This document shows positions 32,801-42,589 of a stretch of 64,000 bases of DNA, piece by piece. A model generated the notes under the pieces. The model was not told the origin of the DNA, did not search any database, and saw nothing but the letters and a program-made list of their open reading frames with translations. The DNA lies in NCBI RefSeq assembly GCF_019279795.1, contig NC_056743.1, forward strand, positions 867,655,364-867,719,363, given 5' to 3'. The stretch comes from Protopterus annectens (lineage: Eukaryota; Chordata; Ceratodontiformes; Protopteridae). The translations under genes and the position numbers were made by a program. Position 1 is the first letter of the stretch. The number at the start of each line of letters is the position of its first letter.

Positions 32801-33560
32801 TTGCTACTATCCATTCCTTAAATTCCTCTCTTTTCATATACATGGGAAAGTGCCAGTGTCTCACTTTTATTTCATTACCCTGTGTTTTTATTTTAATTAC
32901 TGGAGCATCATCTGAAATAGTGCGTATCAAGACCTTCAATTAAATGCACATGTTCTTGTGAAATGTAAATTCTGTCTAGCCTAGTTTATCTTGGGGAATA
33001 TGTAAATTCACTCCAAACTCCTATTACTAAATTCAGGTATTTCATGCCAAATGTTTTCATAAATTTCTTCAAAATCTACCTTCCTTCATTAAGCTTACAC
33101 TTTTGGGCCCCCCAGACACATCTTCATTGCTACAAATCAAATTCCAGTACCCACAATAAGTAATATTCCTTGCTGAAAACTGATTATTTCTCCAATAATT
33201 TTCTTAAGCTCCTTTACAGAAGTTTTAGGTGGACTATAAATACATGCCAATAAATGCATGCCAATGTTAATACTCCTCCCTTACCAACAACCCCTTAGCA
33301 CTAAAAATCTCTCATTACCTTTTTTATCCTCTTCTATCACTACTGGAGCTCCTCTTGCAATTAAAATAAGTACTCTTTTCCATTGTCCCAGATATTCCGC
33401 TGAATAACCATCCAAAAAACCTTTCTTTATCAAAGTCACATGTTCAGTTCTTTCTAAGTGTGTCTCCTGTAACATAACTATTTGTACTCTACATTTTTTA
33501 AATATACTTCACTATACTTTTTTTTTATTTATCTGTAAGACCATTTACATTTAAAGACAT
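29850..33560 (-). mobile_element. L1-clade LINE, degraded
   Basis: Minus strand, ORF2 from about 33560 (a SLNVNGLTDK start) to about 30000. Endonuclease, RT and the C-terminal cysteine-containing region are in the right order. No recognisable ORF1 lies upstream, so the copy is 5'-truncated near the ORF2 start or ORF1 has decayed. The 3' end is not sharply defined. Confidence 0.82.
30050..33560 (-). pseudogene. L1 ORF2 protein (endonuclease and reverse transcriptase)
   Basis: Endonuclease pieces: LNVNGL near 33550 and MLQETHLERTEH (catalytic Glu of QETH) at 33281-33475. RT: STGKSPGIDGILLEV, VVVIPKEGKDQSDPASYRPI at 31974-32282. The next frame (31427-31879) has GLDAEKAFDRV (first Asp), RQECPLSPSLFVLCL and the catalytic box VFADDVILYL. 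The C-terminal part near 30130-30250 reads CWRYDGAERQLWEHIFWECN, which matches the L1 C-terminal region. Many stops and shifts occur. Confidence 0.85.
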
Positions 33561-33970
33561 TACAGAAAAGCATCATTGTATTGAAAAGTTATTATTCCCA
33601 CCTTTTATGTATTACACCTTTTTTGTTAAATGACTAGTTCCAGCTTGGGTTACATGCATACACTGTTTGCCAGGTTGAACTTTTATATAGTTGTTTCTCA
33701 TATTCATTTGAGCCTATGTCACATCTTACAAAATTTTGCTTTATGGAAAGCCCTCAAACAAACAAAATAAAACAAAAAATACCCCCTAAAACCTTCTGAT
33801 TTAATACTAACATACAAAACTACGTACATGTTCAAATATTGAAGCTTTACCCTCCTAAGAGGAGCAAATGCCCCAAACATCCTAAACTGACAGCCACAAT
33901 CGCAAACCTGAGTTAACCTAAAAGGAAGGTTATCCATGCTAAAATGCATGGAGCAGCATGTGCTTCTATA
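33561..33970. other. Unassigned; between L1 and CR1 fragments
   Basis: A minus-strand open frame (33719-34063) has cysteines (CDCGCQF) but no family I recognise. It may be decayed ORF1 or flanking sequence. Confidence 0.4.
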
Positions 33971-34110
33971 AGTGCTAACTGGTTTTGTCTCATCTTTACA
34001 GCTTTCCCAGCTGGGAAACCCCTGAATGCTTTGTGATTTAAGTGCTAACTGGTTTTGTCTCATCTTTACAGCTTTCCCAGCTGGGAAACCCCTGAATGCT
34101 TTGTGATTTC
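33971..34110. repeat. 70-bp tandem duplication
   Basis: Two adjacent 70-bp units (33971-34040, 34041-34110) differ only at the last base. They start agtgctaactggttttgtct and end tgctttgtgattt. Because 70 is not a multiple of three, the second copy shifts any frame through it. Confidence 0.96.
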
Positions 34111-34790
34111 AGAGCATGCATGATTTGATGGATCTTAACACCTGACAGGCAGCCGACCGTGACTTTGTGCAACCTGGTGAGGGGGACGTGTGCCCCACTA
34201 CTGTCGCCTATAACCAGAACATTTGGTTTTGAGATGTTCTGCCTTAAGGGCTTAATTGAGGAGACATTGATGTGTGTTGTGGTAGATTCTGTTAGTGTAC
34301 TGGTACGTGTACATTTCCACTTAGGCCTCTGGTCTTTGAGTAGGCTCATAGTGAATTCCTCCACATATGAGAGTTTGTGTGTCTTGACCTTCTCTTGTAT
34401 GAGAGGGGGAAAGTGGGTTTCTGACAACCTGTTTTGTATGTCTTCTTTCTTGCATTGAGAGAGGACGGATTCTAGTTTCACGGTATAGTTACAGCCCTCA
34501 CATACTGCATTTGTTTGCTTTAGAACAGAGCGGTTGTCAGTGTACATGAAGCAATTGTTACATTGCCTCAGGATGCGCATGCCAAACAGGCTGGTTGGAG
34601 AAATGGTAGGAAACCATCTGTCCATTATGGCAGACATGTTATACTGACGAGTGGATATGGGTAGGGTGGACCAGGATTTGCTTGCAAGATCAATAAGGGT
34701 GGTTATCCTGTGGACTTGAGGGTGGAAGACTACACCAACTCCTTGGAAAGTGCAGCTGCATTGCTCGCTGGGTAACAATGTGCAACTGCA
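34111..34790 (-). pseudogene. CR1 LINE ORF1: zinc-binding and SGNH esterase-like part
   Basis: The minus-strand frame includes CNNC, CEGCNYTV and a further Cys, a PHD/zinc-like array (about 34480-34560). Later VLVIGDSSGAHVPLTRLHKV contains the GDS block I of SGNH hydrolases, and GCLSGVKIHQIMHAL matches the same place in the CR1 at the right edge of the window. CR1 ORF1 proteins of many vertebrates carry such an esterase. The reading is cut after MHAL by the 70-bp duplication. Confidence 0.78.
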
Positions 34791-34912
34791 TTTCTCAGAA
34801 AGGCAGTGGAGCCAAAAAGTGTTCACTAGCAGGTATCAAGGGAAAATTTTTGTTTCTAAGCATTTGCATCTATACATGGTAGTGCCAACCACCGCTGCGC
34901 AATGCACAGGTA

Positions 34913-35131
34913 CAGTGGATATTAAAAGTGTACACACCCATGTTAAATGCCAGGTTTTTGTGAGATAAAATAATGAGACTGCAATAAATCATTTCAAAAC
35001 TTTTCCCATCTTTAATGTGACCTACAACCTGCACGATTCAATTGAAAAACAAACAAATCTGTTAGGGGAAAAATATATAAAAAAAAAAAATGTACAATAA
35101 GCTGGCTGTACAAGTATGCAGACCCTTAAAC
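34913..35131. repeat. Left TIR of Tc1-like element
   Basis: Aligns along its length with the inverse of 41720-41938. Shared blocks include caggtttttgtgata, ataaatcatttca, acttttcccatctttaatgt, caataagctgg and the inner gtatgcagaccctta. Differences are scattered substitutions and small A-run changes. Confidence 0.93.
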
Positions 35132-35294
35132 TAATACTTTCTTGAAGCACCTTTTGATTTAATTACAGCATTCAGTCTTCTTGGGTACACACCTGTCATC
35201 AATTAAAAGAGACTCTGATTAACCCCCAATTAAAGTTCAGCTGTCCTAGTAGGATTTTCCTGACATCTACTCAGTTGCCTGCTACAGCAAAAGC

Positions 35295-35427
35295 CATGGT
35301 TCGCAGACAGCTTACAAAGCATCAAAGCGATCTCATTGTTAAAAGGTATCAGTCAGGAGAAGGGTAGAAAAAAATTTCCAAAGCATTGGATATACCATGG
35401 AACACAGTAAAGAGAGTCATCAAACAG
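35295..35427 (+). pseudogene. Tc1 transposase, N-terminal HTH part
   Basis: Starts at an ATG at 35296 (MVRRQLTKHQ). It continues SDLIVKRYQSGEG into a stop within the first helix-turn-helix, then ISKALDIPWNTVKRVIKQ up to 35427. The HTH domain binds the TIRs. The next codon would be tgg at 40856. Confidence 0.88.
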
Positions 35428-35660
35428 AGTACAGTTGTGTACCTACCATAAATGTAGATGTTCCGAGTGTATTCACTGTTGCAGTCATTACACTTGGGTT
35501 ATCCTGCTGGCAGGCTACCCGCAGTCGGCCTGAATTCCAAAGTCTTGGTCCGGCGTCGGTTGCGGTCGCCTCTTCCCTGACGTCAGTGCGTCAGGGGTAT
35601 AAAAGATGCAGCCAACGCCATTTGCTTCAGTTTTTCTTACCCCAGATGTCAGGTGCCCCC
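35428..35660. repeat. Left terminal repeat of DIRS copy B
   Basis: The first ~46 bp are left-specific. From cactgttgcagtcattacac (35474) onward it is the inverse of the right repeat. It contains tgacgtcag and a TATA box tataaaa at 35598-35604 reading inward on the plus strand, which could give antisense transcripts. Confidence 0.93.
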
Positions 35661-35818
35661 AAAAGGGTAGGCTAAAAAAAAACATTGCTAATAAAAGCAT
35701 GTACTAAAATAAGCAATGCCTTCATCTACAAGCAAACACACCACATAGGTTGTATAGGATAGAGAAGTACAGGTAAGTCCCAGCAAATAAAGGGGGATGG
35801 TAGGTGGGTAACCTGGAC

Positions 35819-35915
35819 TGCAACAGTGAATACACTCTAACATCTACATTTATGGTAGGTACACAACTGTACTATGTTCATCGTGTTTCACTGTTGCAGT
35901 CATTACACTTGGGTT
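35819..35915. repeat. Internal complementary region of DIRS copy B
   Basis: 35819-35873 is the reverse complement of the outer left end (35428 onward). 35874-35915 is the reverse complement of the outer right end (40855 backward). Read on the minus strand across 35874/35873, it gives gatgaacat joined to agtacagttgt: the right terminus fused to the left terminus. That is the expected sequence of a closed circle. Confidence 0.95.
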
Positions 35916-35957
35916 GAATTCCCAAAGCCGAGGTTGGGCGGCTGGGTCTAAATAGAA

Positions 35958-37015
35958 TTAGGAGTAGCTATAAGGCCCTACAAAAGACTGCAGTAGCAAA
36001 GCCTGCTCTGGATTTAGAGTAAAGAGGCAAGTGGTAGTGCTTAGTAAAATTGTGCACTGAAGTCCAAGTTGCAGCCTCCAAAATATCCTTGGTTGGTACT
36101 CCCTCTGAGGGTGGCTGCTGCCCTGGGTAGAATGTGGTCTAATGCCCTTAGGCACTGATTTACCATGTTGTGAATAGCAGAAATGAATGCAGTGTCCTAT
36201 CCATTTTGAAATAGTCTGCTTTGAGATAGCCTTTCCTTGTGATCCTGCAGCATATGCCACTAAAAGTTGCTCAGTCTTTCTGAAAGCTTTAGTCTTGTCC
36301 AAGTAGAAGCTTAGCGGTCTGTGTATGTCCAAAGAATGCAGAAATCTCTCCCCTTTATTTTGCAGGTTTGGATAAAAAGTAGGCAAATGAATGGTTTGGT
36401 TAAGAGCCACACTGGACACTACCTTAGGCATAAATGTTGGGTTTGTCCTTAGAGAAACCCTGTCCGGCTGGCTCAAAAGGAGGCATTGTGAGTTTTTCCA
36501 AGACAAAATTGAGGTCCCATGCAGGTATAAGGTGCTCTCCTTGGAGGTCTTATGTTTTTGGCCCCCCTGAGGAACTGCCTAAGCAATGGATATGAAAAAA
36601 TAGGTGGGTCTGTATTGTAATGAGCTGAAATGGCAGAGGCATGGATCTTAATTGATGAAAAGGATAGGCCTTTGTCCAGCATCTCAGTTAGATATTGTAA
36701 AATCTGAGGAATATTTGGAACAAGTGTGTCAATTCCTTTTGTCTGGTTCCAAGCACAGAATCTCTTCCATTTTTCTGCATAAGATTTTCTGGTGCTGGGC
36801 CTCCTGGCCTCCAAAATGACATCCATAACCGCTTTAGAGAGAGGTATATTCTGAATGGTTACAGTATCCGCCATGCAGCTAGAAATAGAGTACTGAGTTG
36901 GCTGTGCAGGATCCGATTGTTTTGTTGGGTCACTAAATGAGGAATTAGAGGTAATGTCCAGGCTGGGCCTTGGGACAAGCTCCTTAGGATTGGGTACCAT
37001 GGTTGGCGTGGCCAA
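35958..37015 (-). pseudogene. Tyrosine recombinase (DIRS copy B)
   Basis: N-terminal DNA-binding part at 36473-37015 (RRPSTRKSYAEKWKRFCAWN and PQILQYLTEMLDKGLSFSSI). The first catalytic Arg region around 36460-36500 is disrupted: the SARRVSEL block of copy 0 is not found in frame. HSTQGSSHPQ at about 36110 is the HxxR box with a shift, and SKQTISKWIGHCIHFCY precedes it. The copy would not be active. Confidence 0.85.
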
Positions 37016-37292
37016 TCCTGGGCAATCAGTATCATTTGTGGCTTCTCTTGTCTGACCTTTAGGAGTACCTTGGGGAGGAGAGGCATTGGAGGAAAGCTAT
37101 ATGCTGTAAGGATGTTCCAGCTGAATGACAGGGCATCCATTTTCCATGCTTGTTTGTGATAAGTCCTTGTGCAGAATCTCTGAAGTTGGTAGTTGTGAAA
37201 GGAGGCAAAAAGATCTATGTCTGGGCGTCCCCATTTCCTTGTTATGCTGAGGATTTGTGGATCTAGTTTCCACTCATGAGGTTTCTGCTTAG

Positions 37293-38724
37293 TTAGTCTG
37301 CCAGAGCATTTGTTTTTCCTGGCAGGAATTGTGCTTGCAGGTGCACTTGGTAAATCAATGCTGTGTTCCACAAAATCATGGCTTGTCTACAGAGGGGGTA
37401 GGAATGTGTGCCCCCTTGCTTGCTTGTGTACCACATGACTGTGGTGTTGTCAGTCTTTATCAGCAGCAGTCCTGGATGAAGTAGGTCCTTGAAGGTGTCA
37501 GGGCATTTTATACAGCTAGCATCTCTTTTTGATTGATGTGTAGATGCCTTTGGCTTGGGGGCAATGTGCCCTGAATACATTTTCCTGCCATGTGGGCCCC
37601 CCAGGCATAATCTGATGCATCTGTTAGTGCTTGCCTGGCTGTGGGTAAAGTGAATGGCTGTCCCTTGTGGTGACAGGCCTGTGCCCACCATCAAAACTCC
37701 TGTTGCAGGCAAGGAATGATGGAAATTAATGATTCCAGGCTGTGGCAATGCTGAGTCCAAACACTTTTTAGGTACCACTGTAGTTTCCTCATACGCAGTC
37801 TTGCATATGGAATTAGCAGAATGCAGGAGGCCATGTAGCCCAGAGCCTGCAGAATTTTTCTTGCAGATAAATGGGTCTTTGTTGCCATGTTTTCGAAGTA
37901 AGAAGTCAGATGCCTTTGTTTGTCTGGCGTGAGATAAACCATCTGGGCAGTTGTATTTAAGCTTGCACCCGGGAATATTATCTCGAGTGGGTACTAGTTT
38001 TGATTTCTTTTCGTTTACTGTGTACCCTAGGCAAATTAGTAATCTTTTTACAAATACCAGATGCTTTAGTAGAATGTCTTTGGCCTCTGCTTGAATAAGG
38101 CAGTCGTCCAAGTAGGGACATATATGAATTCCTCTTTGTCTGCAAAATGCAATTACTGGTGCCAGGCATTTTGTGAAGACCCTGGCGCAGTAGATAAGCC
38201 AAAGGGCAGTGCAGAGAATTGGTAGTGCTTTGAGCCAGCTATGAATCTGAGGTATCTTCTGCAATACTGTCTGATTGGGACATGCAGGTATGCCTCTGAG
38301 GTCCAAAGTTACAAGCCAAGCCTTTTTGACCAGCATGGGCAGAAGCTGCTGTAGAGTCAACATTTTGTATTTCGGAATGTCCAGAAAAGTATTTAGAATA
38401 GACAGGTCCAGAATCTGTCTCCATGCTTTGTCCTTTCTTGGTACTAAGAAAAGTCTTGAGTAAAATCCTTGTCCCTGCTCTTGTCGTGGCACTGGCTGAA
38501 TAGCCCTCATGTCCATGAGGGATGAAGCTTGGTTTTGTGCCTCTGCCCATTGATTGTGTGGCAGGTCTGGCATACCTTTTGCCTTTGGAAGGGTGTGAAA
38601 GTGGAACCTGTAGCCCTGAGAGACTATTTAAGACCCATTTGTCCTGGGTAATCATGTGCCAATTTTGTGGAAAAAGTGCTAGCTTTCCCCCTAAGGGTGC
38701 TGCCAAAAGATAAATGCTTGGCAT
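37293..38724 (-). pseudogene. Reverse transcriptase-RNase H (DIRS copy B)
   Basis: A long frame (37293-38573, 426 codons) begins near the RT entry (GQGFYSRLFLVPRKDKAWR). MLTLQQLLPMLVKKAWLVTL then DLRG holds the first Asp. The catalytic box is ICPYLDDCLIQ (38115 region), intact YLDD. LGYTVNEKKSKLVPTRD follows. RNase H ends the frame with LLLIKTDNTTVMWYTSKQGG and FLPGKTNALAD. A small indel near 38210-38240 and others (around 37980) shift parts of the domain. Confidence 0.9.
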
Positions 38725-38763
38725 TGGCAGAGGGAAGTCATTGGGACACAGTTTCCTATATGG

Positions 38764-40534
38764 CTACGATTTGTCTTCTCCGCTTTTGGAGGTAGAATCA
38801 CCCCACTGTTTGGGCCTGTATGAGCCCTGGGGCTGTTGTCTGCCTCTAGGGCATCTGTATCTGCCTCTTTGTGGCCTGACACGGGGAAAGGACAAATTTT
38901 TAGAAGGCCAGTTCCTGCTAAATCTGGGTGGCTGCACCTGTAAGAAATCCTTCACTGTCTGCACAGATTTAGCTTTATCCTCCATTTTCTTCAACACCTC
39001 TTCTGCCTTAACACCAAACAAAGTATCATGCTGTAATGGAGCATCCAATAATTTTGCTTTAACATGATTAAGCAGAGTCTGTTCTTTTAACCAAGCATGC
39101 CTTCTAATGACCGAGCCTGTTAACAGCGGCCCTGCAAGAGGCCTCCAGTGAATCATAACCACAATGCAAAGTATGTTTTCCCACTTGTTCAGCTGCATGC
39201 AATAAATCCTGCAATTCCTTGTTCTCAGCACATTCAGAATTTGTCAACATTTTCTGTTTTAACAGATACATTAAATATTGCTGATATTTAAGCATATGAA
39301 ACTGACAATTTAAAGCCCTTACAGCCAAAGGTAGCAGAAGTGTAAACTCCCCCCCCCCCCCCATCTGTCCAGTGCCCTAAAATCTCTATCTTAGGGGACA
39401 GGGTTTTTTGCAGTAGCAGCTTTGACCCCTTTTGGACCCTGTGAAATAGTTTCTGGGTCAGCATCAGAGTTTTTATATAGAAATTTATGAGAATCTGGAA
39501 CCCTGTAGTATCTGTCTGGCTTAACAGGTGCAGGAGGTAAAGAGTCGGGAGACAGGCCGGACTCTGAAAAAACAACATCTACAATGTCTAGAACAGGAGG
39601 AATAGCAAGAGGTCTGTGCTGAGGTAGTAAAAGAAAGTCTCTGAGCCTTTTCTTAGAATCCGAATAATCTTGGCTCTCCCAGTGGAAATGCTCCCTCATG
39701 GTATGCAAGGTTTTTCCAAATGAATAATCCTCAGGAGGAGAAGCTGAAGGAATAGATTCTTCAGCATCAGAATCCTCATAGGGAGGAATAGAGTATCCCT
39801 GTTCTGAAGAGGAGTCAAAGGAAATGGAAACCTGGTCAGAGGAATCATATTCAGTGTCTTGCCTAGGCCTCTTACCAGGAGGGGGATGGGAGCCCCTGAT
39901 CAAAGTGATTAAGTCTTCAGCCATTTTGAGCATCCGTTTCTTAGGCATGGAAGTATGTCCTGGAGAATGCTGTACTTGTTTTCTTGTCTTTAAAACTGTG
40001 TAGTCTTTGATGTTGAAGTTGGCTTGATATAAAATTGTGTAGGTCTGAAAACACCCTCAGAAGCCGATGCCTGCTCAGCAGCTCCAGACCCATCTGAGGG
40101 ATTAGTTTCCAAAGGCCCAATACCTTGAGTATCCAGAGGCCTAGCTGTCTCCACGTGGGAGTCAGAGGTGGCCTGTGGCTCTGAGGTAGCGGGTGTCAGG
40201 GGCTGCGAACACACCTCGCTGAGAACCGGCGACTGGCCTAGAAGAGGCTTCATAGTCTGTTTTGGACCTCAGATGCCGGTCTTTCTTTTTCCTTGTGCTT
40301 TTTATAAACTCCGGTCGTCGGCTGTTCCGACGGCATTATGTAGTTAAAACTTCGGCCAAAGTAATGAAAAGCAAAATCGTACCAACGCTTAATAGTGCGT
40401 TGGTTAAATCTAGCACAAAACCGACAACTAGCAACGTCGTGGTCAGGGCCTAGGCAAAGAATACAGTAAGAGTGAAAATCCTTATGAGGTATTTGCTTCC
40501 CACAAGAAATACAATTGTTAACTTTTTCTGACAT
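38764..40534 (-). pseudogene. Gag-like protein (DIRS copy B)
   Basis: ATG at 40534. The zinc-binding start has the spacing C-x2-C-x12-C-x2-C-x4-H-x4-C-x2-C (CISC, then CILCLGPDHDVASCRFC). The second unit has the spacing of a retroviral CCHC knuckle. Then come a basic helix (RFNQRTIKRWYDFAFHYFG), a Ser/Pro/acidic middle (39391-39948, LITLIRGSHPPPGKRPRQD, EDSDAEESIPSASP) and a C-terminal basic part (RGRYRCPRGRQQPQGSY). A C-run at 39349-39361 and other shifts split it into five frames. Confidence 0.85.
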
Positions 40535-40649
40535 CGGTCTGGAGCAAGAAAAAAAGTTTCCCCAATGGGGTACTTAGCTTTATAGAAGACTTCGGATCTG
40601 AAATTCAATTTCGAAAATCTCAGGAGTCGGCCGACCGGCACTTGCGAAC

Positions 40650-40855
40650 TGCTTTTGCTTCGGGCACCGCGCGGTAAGAAAGACTGAAGAAAATGGCGTC
40701 GGCTGCATGTTTTATACCCCTGGCGCACTGACATCAGGGAAGAGGTGACAGCAACCGACGCCGGACCAAGACTTTGTAATTCAGGCTGACTGCGGGTAGC
40801 CTGCCAGCAGGATAACCCAAGTGTAATAACTGCAAAAGTGAAACACGATGAACAT
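40650..40855 (-). promoter_or_regulatory. Right terminal repeat and promoter of DIRS copy B
   Basis: On the minus strand, tataaaa at 40716-40710 follows the CRE-like block (here decayed to tgatgtca) and precedes the Gag ATG by about 175 bp. The outer gatgaacat end is right-specific and is represented in the ICR. Confidence 0.88.
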
Positions 40856-41700
40856 TGGAGAAAATATGGGACAACAGTGATGTTGCAAAGAACTGGATGC
40901 CCTTCCAAAATTGATGGAAAGACGAGACGAAAAGTTGTCAGGGAGGCTGCAAACAGACCTACAGCAACACTGAAGGAGCTGCAGGAATTTCTGGCAAGCA
41001 CTGGTTGTGTACTACATGTGACAATCTCCCGTAGTCTCCATATTTCTGGACTATGGGGAAGGGTTGCAAGATGGAAGCCTTTTGATACACAGAAAAACAT
41101 CCAGGACAGGCTAAAATATGCAAAACAATACATAAAGCCTCCAAAAAGCATGTGGGAAAATGTGTTCTGGTCTGATGAAACCAAGGGTGAACTTTTTGGC
41201 CACAATTCCAAAAAGTACATCTAGCGCAAAAACAACACTTTGCATCACCAAAAGAACACCATCCACACATTGAAACATGGTGGTGGCAGTATCATGCTTT
41301 GTGGTTGCTTTTCTTCTGCTGGAACTGGGGCTTTAGTAAAGGTGGAGGGAATTAAGAACAGTTCCAAACGCCAGTCACTTTTGGGCCAAAACCTTCAGGT
41401 GTCTGCTAGAAAGCTGAAGATGAAGAGGAATTTCACCTTTCAACACAATAATGACCCCAAGCATACATCCAAATCAACAAAAGAATGGCTTCACCAGAAG
41501 AAAATTAAAGTTCTGGAATGGCCAAGACCTAAATCCAATAGAAAATCTGTAGGGTGACCTGAATATGTCCTTGCACAAGAGATGCCCTCGCAATCTGACA
41601 GATTTGGAGTGCTTTTTGCAAGGAAGAGTGAGCAAATTTGCCAAGTCAAGATGTGCCATGCTGACAGACTCCTACCCAAGAAGGCTGAATGTTGTAGTTA
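40856..41700 (+). pseudogene. Tc1 transposase, second HTH and catalytic domain
   Basis: Resumes in frame at 40856 with WRKYGTTVMLQRTGCPSKID, then RRKVVREAANRPTATLKELQ (second HTH). The catalytic part shows ENVFWSDETK, which contains the first Asp, then HTLKHGGGSIMLCGCFSSAG. The second Asp lies in FQHNNDPKHTSK. LEWPRPKSN near 41515 leads to the missing third acidic residue (a deletion or shift precedes the stop at 41557). A stop at 41221 also breaks the frame. Confidence 0.9.
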
Positions 41701-41719
41701 AATCAAAAGGTGGTTCAAC

Positions 41720-41938
41720 AAAAGTATTAGGTTAAGGGTGTGCACACTTATACAACCAGCTTATTGTAAGTTTATTTTTTACATTTTTCCCCCAACAGAT
41801 TTTTTTTATTGAACTGTAAAGGTTATAGGTCACATTAAAGGTGGGAAAAGTTGTGAAATGATTTATTGTGGTCTCAATTTTTATATCACAAAAACCTAGC
41901 ATTTTAACAGGGGTGTGTACACTTTTTTATTTCCACTG
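41720..41938. repeat. Right TIR of Tc1-like element
   Basis: Inverse of the left TIR, with inner end taagggtgtgcacacttata and outer end ctttttta, tttccactg. Confidence 0.93.
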
Positions 41939-41940
41939 TA

Positions 41941-42332
41941 TGTGCAAACACTGTACTTAAATACAAACAAAATTAAACCGCTGTAACTAACGAGCCCATG
42001 GGAAAGCCCAAAACTGAGCCTTCTACCAACAATCCCAAACTGAGATGTGTACTGGGCTGCACACTTCTGCTACAAAGGTGCAGGAGGGCCTTCCTAATGT
42101 AGGATGGCTGGTTTTAGTGCTCAATATATCCAAACAGCCCAGATTCAGCAGATCTGAATTTAGCCTATCCTATGAGATACAGTAGTACTACAATATCAAA
42201 GGGCAGGAAGTAAGAGTCAAAGCAGCAACAAAAGTGAAAAAAAAAATGGTATATCAATTCATCAGAACAAAAGTTCAAAAAGTGCAATGCAAGCTTTAAA
42301 TATAACTAACAGAAACTCAAACTAAAAACTGA
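41941..42332. other. Unassigned sequence
   Basis: No coding or repeats recognised; an A-run at 42238-42246. Confidence 0.5.
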
Positions 42333-42528
42333 TGAAAATACATACCAGCAGCACAATAACAATCCCACGGACTCGGTGTGTAAACCAAAATGCAAAATTT
42401 AATCCACAAATGAAGAAGGCTGTTAACACGGCTGAAAGCGCTTACTTTTATTTGTGGATTAAATTTTGCATTTTGGTTTACACGCCGAGTCCGTGGGATC
42501 GTTATTGTGCTGCTGGTATATATTTTCA
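42333..42528. repeat. Long near-perfect hairpin (79-bp arms, 38-bp loop)
   Basis: Arm 1 (42333-42411) begins tgaaaatacataccagcagc. Arm 2 (42450-42528) is its inverse with only about four mismatches. The loop carries ctgttaacacggctgaaagc. Both strands read almost the same peptide through the arms. It could fold as a strong stem in RNA or single-stranded DNA. It may be a foldback MITE; no target duplication could be fixed. Confidence 0.93.
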
Positions 42529-42589
42529 AGCATTAAATATACTTATTCTTTGTAAATTGCAGTGGATGCCTCTGATTTAAGTTTAGATT

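Larger units (their letters stand above)
35428..40855 (-). mobile_element. DIRS retrotransposon copy B, full length
   Basis: 5428 bp with both ends exact: agtacagttgtgt at 35428 and gatgaacat at 40855. Order on the minus strand is right terminal repeat with promoter, Gag (40534-38700), RT/RNase H (38724-37293), recombinase (37015-35958), ICR (35819-35915) and left terminal repeat (35428-35660). The flanking Tc1 sequence joins codon to codon with nothing duplicated, as expected for tyrosine-recombinase integration. The genes have shifts and stops, so the copy is dead but structurally complete. Confidence 0.97.
34913..41938 (+). mobile_element. Tc1-like DNA transposon interrupted by DIRS copy B
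   Basis: Terminal inverted repeats of about 220 bp begin cagtggatattaaaagtgta (34913) and end tacactttttta, then tttccactg (41938). TA target-site duplications lie at 34911-34912 and 41939-41940. The transposase gene runs on the plus strand and is split at 35427/40856 by DIRS copy B. Without that insert the element would be about 1.6 kb, the usual Tc1 size. Confidence 0.96.

Noticed and set aside
42317..42580. Two similar proteins on opposite strands (MKIYTSSTITIPRTRR-like and MKIHTSSTITIPRTRC-like)
   Set aside because: They arise from the two arms of the palindrome at 42333-42528 and are not genes.
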